In this document: in pieces, positions 26,201-34,900 of the stretch
Layout: each line of letters opens with the position of its first letter
Numbering within the stretch: the stretch's first letter is position 1
DNA from: Aplysia californica
Lineage: Eukaryota; Mollusca; Gastropoda; Aplysiida; Aplysiidae
Assembly: GCF_000002075.1 (NCBI RefSeq)
Contig: NW_004798028.1
Span: forward strand, 157,841 to 221,840
Direction of reading: 5' to 3'
Length of the DNA stretch: 64,000 bases
The notes under the pieces: generated by a model
Seen by the model: only the letters and a program-made list of their open reading frames with translations
Database searches by the model: none
Told to the model about the DNA's origin: nothing
Position numbers and translations under genes: made by a program

Positions 26201-28632
26201 TTAAAACATTAATGATATGTCACTTATAAGTCAAAATCTGTTGCGGGTTTCGTCAATGGCGGCCATTTTGGTGGCCATATTTAGTCACATGACTTTGCGT
26301 ATTACGCAACACAGTGTTTATCATGTAGGCCATTACATAATCTTTCTGGAAATGTAAGATTACCATATGTTTTGCAGGCAACGTTTTCTTTGAATTAAGG
26401 AAAACTGTTGCTAAGTTGTCTTTCTCATGCCTCATTTTGGCACATTTTGGTGCCATCCTGTTGTCTATAATTAAGTAATTAATGATCCCCCAAAAATGCC
26501 CAAATTCACAACAATAAACTTGCATAAATTTTGAACCGTTTATCCAATCTTCATGCTGTTTTGTTTTGTTTTTTCCTCACCTCTTTAGCTCTATCTAGTG
26601 ACATGTATTTTGGTCAAATCAATCGTTTTAAAATTTTTTCGTGAAACCCCCTACTAGCAGGCATCAAATGTGTCACTCTGGTGACTCTGTACCTGGGACT
26701 TCCGTAGAGCTCCCATGCTTTAACCATGCCATCAGCAAGTCCTACAGCAGGCTTGTTGTCAGGAATCTGCAGTGGAAAGCAATTTAAAGTAAGTTAACAT
26801 TTGCATTTAGTTAATTAACTAAAAATCACTGAAAAAAAGTCACAAAACACTTTCACTCACAACAGACCCCTAAAGTTTCCTTCACATTCAGCATACAGTG
26901 AACCAGTGTTTTTTGCATATTATTATATTCTGAAGTGCTCTTTATTCTTATTCCCTACTCATACATCTGAAAGGTCAAAGCATATCTAGAAAGCTTAGTG
27001 CATGCATGAAGAATTTAAAGTGCCGTATCTAAATTATTTGCTCAACCATCTTTACATAACTTACCGACATTGAGAAATTGCAATCCCATTACATTTAACA
27101 CAACTCGTCTTATTCTACCATTAAATATAACACTTATTTTTCTTTATTTTGAGACAAGTGATGGTTAAGGCAAAATCAAACCAAAACTGTTATTGGACTA
27201 GATCATGTGCCCAGTCCTGGTATTCAAACATCTGTTTCAACAAAGCAAGTTGTATAAAAATCAAAAACTTTCACTGATCAATAAAGAATACATCTGAAAT
27301 TACAACAAGCTAAACAGGAAAAACAATCCCCTTCAAATGAGTGATAAAGAAAAGCAAACAGAAAAATGAACATGAAATTAAGGTACATTCATATAAGCAT
27401 TTTCCAGAACATTTTCTAGAATATGAAATTACACAGTAGCAGAAAACCAGTAGGCGTACTAAAAATAGAATAGTACATCAATTTATTAAACAATTGTAAG
27501 AAAATGTATAGGACTAACCTGTTCTGGTTTAATATCTTTCCCAGCCATTCCAAGAGACAGTCTGTAAAAAATTATAAAACTCTTAATGATCAATACTATT
27601 TTTCTGTTATTATTTACCTAAAAATCCTTTTTTTTTCAAAATGTATGCAAAAACGTTTTTAGTGTAATGATTTTCAAAATTTCCATTAAATTTTTCCCCT
27701 TTCAAATGTGAATTAATAACCCCTTGAGAATAACTCCAATTGGCCCCCACAGGCAGGGTCAAAGCAATACACCTTCTCTAAGTAATCTGAATAGTGTTAC
27801 AAAGGGCTTAAAACACATACAATTGCAATTATTCTAACACCATAACCATTTTTGTGCCGGTTACAATTTCCCTGATTTTTAAATTAAATTTCAAATGTCA
27901 TGCTTTGGCTATTGTGCGCAAATACTGGACATAAATATAGTAAGTTAATTACAAGGATTGATTTTCTGTTTATTGCAAACATGAATGTGCAAAGATGAAC
28001 ATGGGCGTATTTATGTGCTCATGTGGAGCAATTCAAATTTTCTGAAAGTGAACCTCTCAAAAACAAAAGAAACGATTTTTTATTATAGAAGAGAAATACC
28101 AACAATCCCACCACTCATAATTGAACAAGAAACGGTTGAAACCACGGATTCATACAAATATCTTGGTCTTACAATCGACAACAAATTTACATGTCAAAAT
28201 CACGTAAACAACATTGTTAAAAAAGGTAAATCAGAGGCTGTACTTTCTGAGGAAACTAAGGTCCTTCAATTTGAATCCATCCATCCTTCAGATATTCTAC
28301 ACCACCACAATAGAAACTTTGATAATTTTTAGTATCTCTTGCTATGGTAGCAATTTGGGAAGACAGCACATCATAAAAATAAACAAGTTGATCAGAAAGG
28401 CATCAAGAACAATTGGTAGAGACCTAAGTAACTTTAAATATCAGCACAAAGCAAACATTTTAATAAAGGCGGAAATAATGCTTAGGGACCATAGCCACCA
28501 TCTGACATTGGAATCCCAATTATTGAGTTGCAGTAAACGATGCATTTCCAAAAAAGCAAGAACAGACAGATATAGAAATTCATTCGTACCAACAGCAGTG
28601 AAGTTGCTGAACACACCGTGCTACAAATGAAA

Positions 28633-28667
<35 letters not shown>

Positions 28668-28892
28668 TTTTATGGAGAGGGTTGTTTCAGCATGTGAGAC
28701 ATGTGTTTACTAATGTCCTGTCTAGTTGTGTGTATGCATGAGTGCACCTAACCTTTGTAACATCCACTGCCATTGTAAACGACCAAGACAAATTTTTCCC
28801 TGTGAGATGAATAAAGATTGTCATTGTCATTGTGTGTATGGGTGTGCATATTTGGAGGGAGAGAGGGAGAAAGAGAGAGGGAGGGAGGAAGG

Positions 28893-28924
<32 letters not shown>

Positions 28925-28926
28925 GG

Positions 28927-28968
<42 letters not shown>

Positions 28969-31900
28969 TAAGACATCAAAATGTGTCAGTGGCTGCATGC
29001 AAAGACAACACAGTCTGAAAAACGATATTATACTATTAATTCACCTTACCTATGCAAATCTACAATCTGCCCTGTGAGTCCCCCAAAACTTGCAGCAATA
29101 GAATTAAACTCAATCTGCTTGAGCTCAAGCCGGTCTGCACCGACAATCTGACCAGGAGAAATACTATCAAGGCAGTTCATCATGAAGTCGTTTCGGAACA
29201 AGCCTAGATGGAGCGGCTGAGAACAGATGTTAGAATAGAAAACAGTAAAAACTGATATTTAAAAATATAAACAAAAGCACCCTAAAAAACACCCAAAAAA
29301 ACGAAACAATACATTTCTCAGTTTTTAGTAGAGGGTTTTACGGAGCTCGCAACTGCATAAAAATTATTTTTTTTTTAATACCCCAAACATTGTATACTTG
29401 CATCAACTGATTCCATCCTATCACAGCAACTTGCAAGAAAGCTCTTGAAAGTTTATTTTTATACTTCAAAAAACACAATAACAGTTGAAATTTTTTTCCC
29501 TTGCACACATCTTATTTGTGAAATCCATGGACTTGTACTATAAAATCCCAAACCATGTACATTGATGTATTTCCGGTTCACTATAGAGAGCATTGTTTGA
29601 CTCAATTTGAGCCAAATGAAGGACAATAAGGGAAAAGTACATTCACACAATTACAATGAGACATGTTTTGCCCTTCATATGGGTGTAATGGCTCACCTAT
29701 GACGTGAACGTTTCACTGCAAAGTTTTCACAGATAGTGAAGAGCTACAGCCATTACAGCATAATGTTTATGAGCAGGAGTCTATGGTCAAACCCGTGGAT
29801 TCTAAAACCATTGGTGTACATGGATATGCTTCACCACGCTATGTAATTTTTAAAAAAAACCAATAGACCTCACAGGAAAAGTCTGAAGGACTTTCCTTTT
29901 CCTGAGTGAAAGCGACATTTAAATATAAATTTCCCCTGAGGTAGGCTACGTTGAGAGCCCTCTTTTCTCAATATTAAAAAATCATCTAAAACAGGTATTC
30001 TTATATACCTAGGGTTACGTTGATAAAGATTCTAATACAACATTTGGAAAAGATCTACACATTGGTATGGTAATGGTGGCCATATCGGATTTTTGGCATT
30101 TTTATGGCAGGCGATGCAATTTGTAAATAATTTTGTTCACTTGACATGATAAGTCCTTTTTTTTGCAGAATCATCTTGCAGACATAATACTTCAATTCAC
30201 TGACAAAACATAATCTACCTATGTACTTTTTCAAAGACAATATATCTCAAAACTTGGAGGACCCAAAAAGTATTAGAGATCAGGTAGGAAAAGCCTACAC
30301 ATAAAGGTAAAATGAGCATTTATCTGAAAAATAAAGTGTCAGTGAATTGCATATTACATTTAAGTGCACCCATGCAAAGTTTGAAGTCAATATCTAGAAA
30401 TAATACAAATTCAAACGATTAAGAAAATGGAACGTGGAAAGTGTCTGCAACAGTTTTGAGAAAAAAGCATTTGAAAGTGGGGAGACCGATAAAAACAAGG
30501 ATAAGGGAGCTTTCATAGTCTGGCTTCGATGCTCTGGGCTTTATATTTTATCGTATAATTACAGGGAATTGGAAGGAGAAGAATGTTCCACAGAGAGAAA
30601 ATATATACTTCCAAGTCAATTCCTGAGCCCGAAACTGGCTAAAATATCACATCTGCCTCCCTTTTAAGTGGGAAAATATATACACAATTATTGAAAAATT
30701 GACACAACTGTAAAGTAAAGTAAATAACAAAACTTTTAAAGTTCACAGACTGACAGCAAATGAAGCTTTATAATACTACCCAGATCATCCCAAAGTGTGG
30801 ACCCACGCATACATAACAATAGAATTATACCCATTTGACCCATTCCTGTCAGAGTTGTATAAAATTTAATTGCTGAAGTTTTAGCAACCTTCATCAACAT
30901 TATTTAGATCACTCAGGATGTGGGCTGCATTAACCCTGCCTGTCAGGGCAAACCCAAGCTGAGAGGTACACAAAGTCCCAGCAGAAAGACAAAGATACTC
31001 TATAAAAATTCTCCCCACACAGAAATCAAACTTATTTCTTCTGAATAGACATTGAAGCCCCTAACAAATTCACCACAGGCGCAGTCTATCAAAGATGGAT
31101 AATAAACTAGAGACACCAGCTCATAAATATAACTGGTATTCATTTACCAAGGTAGGCCAGTAAACCAAATTCCCCAGGCAAATCAATAAAAGTGGAATTC
31201 AGTTAATCTATTATTTTACCTGCTTGATCCCCGACTCCCTGACTTTACAGTAGATGTTCCACAAGCTCAGCATGAAAGGGTCCACTTGAATAACACTGTG
31301 AACATAAGGAGCAAACACAAGATTAACGAATGGAGAAGCCATCCCCCTGCATATTCACTGACTTGCAAGCGATGAAAAATAGCCATCATCTAAACAAAGA
31401 CTTGACACATATACTGTTTGACTCCCATCGCCTGATAACATCCTGTGGCATCAACCTGGTAATGCAGTGGATTCCCAGATAATCAAACATACCTAGGAAT
31501 GACAGGGCAGACACACTCACCAAAAGGGGATCCAGACAGGAACAGCCAAACACTCAAACCTCATACAACACTGCAAAACAAATCCTTAAAAGCAACAGCA
31601 AACAAGATTGGATGAACAGATGGGCTTTGGGAAAGACAAGAGAGCAGTTTTCAAATATATGACCACAACAAAACGAAATGTCAACATCAATCACCTACAG
31701 AGAAAGAAACAGACTACGATCTTCCGCCTACGAAAAAACATATACAACTCAACTTTCACTTATACAGAATAAAACCAGAACTTCCCTCAATGTGTCCTTT
31801 GTGTGACTATGCATATGAGACAGTGGATCATCTTTTCCACTGGACAGCCTTAACCCTTAGAGCCCGAGAAACCCTCTGACCGGTCTGGAATTTTATCAAT

Positions 31901-34900
31901 GCTTAGCCCAATAAACCCTTTCACCAGTCTGAGAGTCAAGGATCCAAGTTAGCCTGGACCAGGCCTTTCTACGCCTAAACGTGAGTGCAAAAAACTAGTC
32001 ACCGGCTCTAGATGTGAGGTAGGCAACTCTGATTAGTTTCTGTGTGGATATTTTGTCATTGTGTGTGACATATTTGTTAACTGGTCTATTTGTTGTGACC
32101 TACAGTCGAACCTGCCTTAACGGAAACCTGTATAAAACGGAAACCTGTCTTTACAGAATCTCCCCGCTCCCCCTTGATATATTCCTCTTTAATTACCTGT
32201 ATAAAACGGAAACCTGTCCAAGGCGTAAACGGAAAGAAAAATCCGCTCCCTTCCGAGGGTTTCACCTGTCTAAGACGGAAAATGCTTTGCCCGCTCAGCC
32301 CTGATTTGAAACAAAACTCGCAAGTTTGGTTCCGCCAGCTCTTAACTTAACGATATGGCCATGCCGCTGAGCGAGGAAGAGGAGTAGGGGTGCAATTTGG
32401 GGGTAGATGTTACCCCATCATGTGAACCCTGAGTAATGCAGATGGTCAGTGTAGAGCGGGTGTGAAATCTCACGACTTTCCGTGAGAGTGCTCGAGTAGA
32501 GAGCCACTTCGCAAACTTTCCTGGGTAGCCAGAAGCCAGAGGTGTGAAATTAGATTGACCAATGCCTGCCGCTCTGATCGTACAGCCAACCGAGAAAAGA
32601 GTTCCTCGAATCGTTGTTACAATGATGGCAGTGAGGGGTGGCATTGGTGGGTGGGGCTGAAGGTGGAATCAAAGGAGATGTTCAAACGTTTCTGTTTTTA
32701 ATTGGTCAAGCAGAGGTCCTATGAAAGGCAAGCACTGGTGGCAATTGGATAAGTAAGACTGACGCATGTCATTATCAGACAGGAGAGGAGTGAAGTTTTG
32801 ACCACTGCTTGCCGATCAGACCAGCAATCCTTGACTCCACCGGCTGGGCCTTTGAACCCCCCCCTCCCCCCAACCTCCATCTCCCTCTAAATTCCCCTGT
32901 CTAAGACGGAATTTTTTTCTGGCTCCCTTGCAATTCCGTCTTACACAGGTTGGACTGTATACTGAAAATGGCCGACGAGGCCAGGCAGGGGATATTCTAG
33001 GGTCAGCAGAGTTAGGGCTCAAAGGGTTAAATGGCATCAGAGCTACACTTCTCCCTCTGAGACCTGACATTGATAACACACTCTATGAAATATTACAGCA
33101 ACTGCAGCAAACCCTGCACTTATCACTACAAGGCATTGGACAGAAGGGCGAGAACCCAGCTGTTGCTGGATTGATAACAGCAACAACAACAACATACCCT
33201 TACATTTTCATTCCTATGTGAATAAAAAAAGTTGTCCACCAGCTTGAATATACGAGCGTATTATGGAGTTGCCACAAGGGAAAAATAAGGATTTTTCAAT
33301 TAGAAAATGAGCAGCACTGATGACACTGTACTGCTAATGCATATCTTTGTTGTTCAAGCTGTTCAATTCGATGTAGAAAGGTTAAAAATTTTTCATGAAA
33401 GCTAGCATTGTATTTACAACACAAGTCCATGCTTCACTGAACAGGAATAGAATCCTTGCAAGAATTTGGATAAAAATCTCAAAACATCAATGCATAAAAG
33501 AGAATTGATCAAATTTTACAAATGTTACAGCAAACTTCTATAAAGAAATTACTCAAGCAAATCAAAATGCAAGGCTTACTAAAAAAACCTTGTTTCTAAT
33601 AAAACACTAAAGAGCAACCATTTTCTTTCATAACCACAGCTACATGGAAGAAAATCTATCACACATACAAAAGCAGATGTTACTCTTGAACATTGCTCTC
33701 AACAATTTATAGTACTTTGCTTTGATCCAGATAGTGTATCTGCAGGTACCTTACTTGAAGACAGGACATGCTGCAACCTCATTTGGTATCACACTCGGCT
33801 ATGGTGCGGATGGTCCTTGTTTGAATCTACAATGTGTCGTTCTTAAACTTTGGATTATTTGAGGAATTCTCAAAGTGTTCCACTGTGATCATTCTATCAG
33901 AGACAGACATTACATTCAGAGGTTCAGTCTCTTATAAAACTTACCAATGGCCATGAAACACAAAATATTACCAATTATTAATGTGCACAACCAATAAGCT
34001 ATACCCACTCCACTACTCACTTTTTCAAAGACTGTTCTAAAAACTCATGGTCCATAGAGACTTTATGCATGAGTCGGCTGAAGTGAGTCATGGTAGATTT
34101 AGCCTGCTCTAAGACAGGAGCCGGAACAACACTAGGAAACAGAGCGTAGGGAGCTGGGACGGCTTTTTCAGCTTCAACTCCATCTGCACCAGACCTTATA
34201 CTGATCCCTGAAGAAAACAAAACAAAATTAATGAAGATCTTGTAGCTTCAGATAAATAGATAAATACAAGAAATGGGAGTTTTATAGGTTCATACACCAA
34301 CTTACTCTTAGTTAGAAGAACTAAACAATTTCTTTTTAAAGACTTAGAACAGTACATACTGACTTCTCGAAAATCTTAGAATCTAAAAAGCAGTAGTCTC
34401 CACCTAAGATCCCGTTGCTCGGAAGCAAGGAAAATGCGAGATCTTAGGCGAACGGTATTTCAGCCGGCACACCAAGGGAAGAAAGTATGGTGACCCATAA
34501 ATGTTCTCTCTTCACTCTAAAATGAACCGACGTGACCCCTAAGTGGGTTTATGACAAATGGTGAGCAAAGAGTGGTCAGCCTTGATGACCAAGCACAGTA
34601 GCACGAGGCATGCCATTTTCACTTATTTTTCTATTGTGAGTCTCAAGATCTACGCTTATCCAGTTACCCCTCCACTTTACCTGTCCAAAATTATTAATTT
34701 ATAGCTTTCCATTGTTGACTAAATTCCCCCACCTTTGTCGTTACCTATCATGAATTCAGTCAAAGATGGAAAGTTATAATGTTGTGACCACACCAATTAA
34801 AATTTAGTCCATCTTGCATATTCCAGAGTAGAGACAACTGTTGCAATGGTCAGGGAAGAGTTAACAGTTCGATATGATCCCGCCTGAAGCAAATTTGTAG

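Larger units (their letters stand above)
22712..26653. mobile_element. 3.9-kb TIR-bounded insertion in GSS intron 6
   Basis: Perfect 14-bp inverted ends TAGGGGGTTTCACG (22712-22725 and 26640-26653), each bordered by CTAGCAG (22705-22711 and 26654-26660), a 7-bp direct repeat. It ends 32 bases from the exon 6 donor. No transposase of its own was found; inside are a SINE and, within that, a Tc1 element. Superfamily not assigned. Confidence 0.7.
31400..33230 (+). mobile_element. I/Nimbus-type LINE 3' fragment, interrupted by nested MITEs
   Basis: Left part (31400-31853) reads the end of an RNase H domain (INLVMQWIPR, RNDRADTLTKRGS), then FRLRTKHIQLNFHLYR and a zinc-knuckle CPLCDYAYETVDHLFHW. 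Right part (33027-33230) continues RATLLPLRPDIDNTLYEILQ and NPAVAGL. Between them sits a TTAA-flanked insertion. The retained parts have a frameshift across the junction and an internal stop. Confidence 0.8.
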
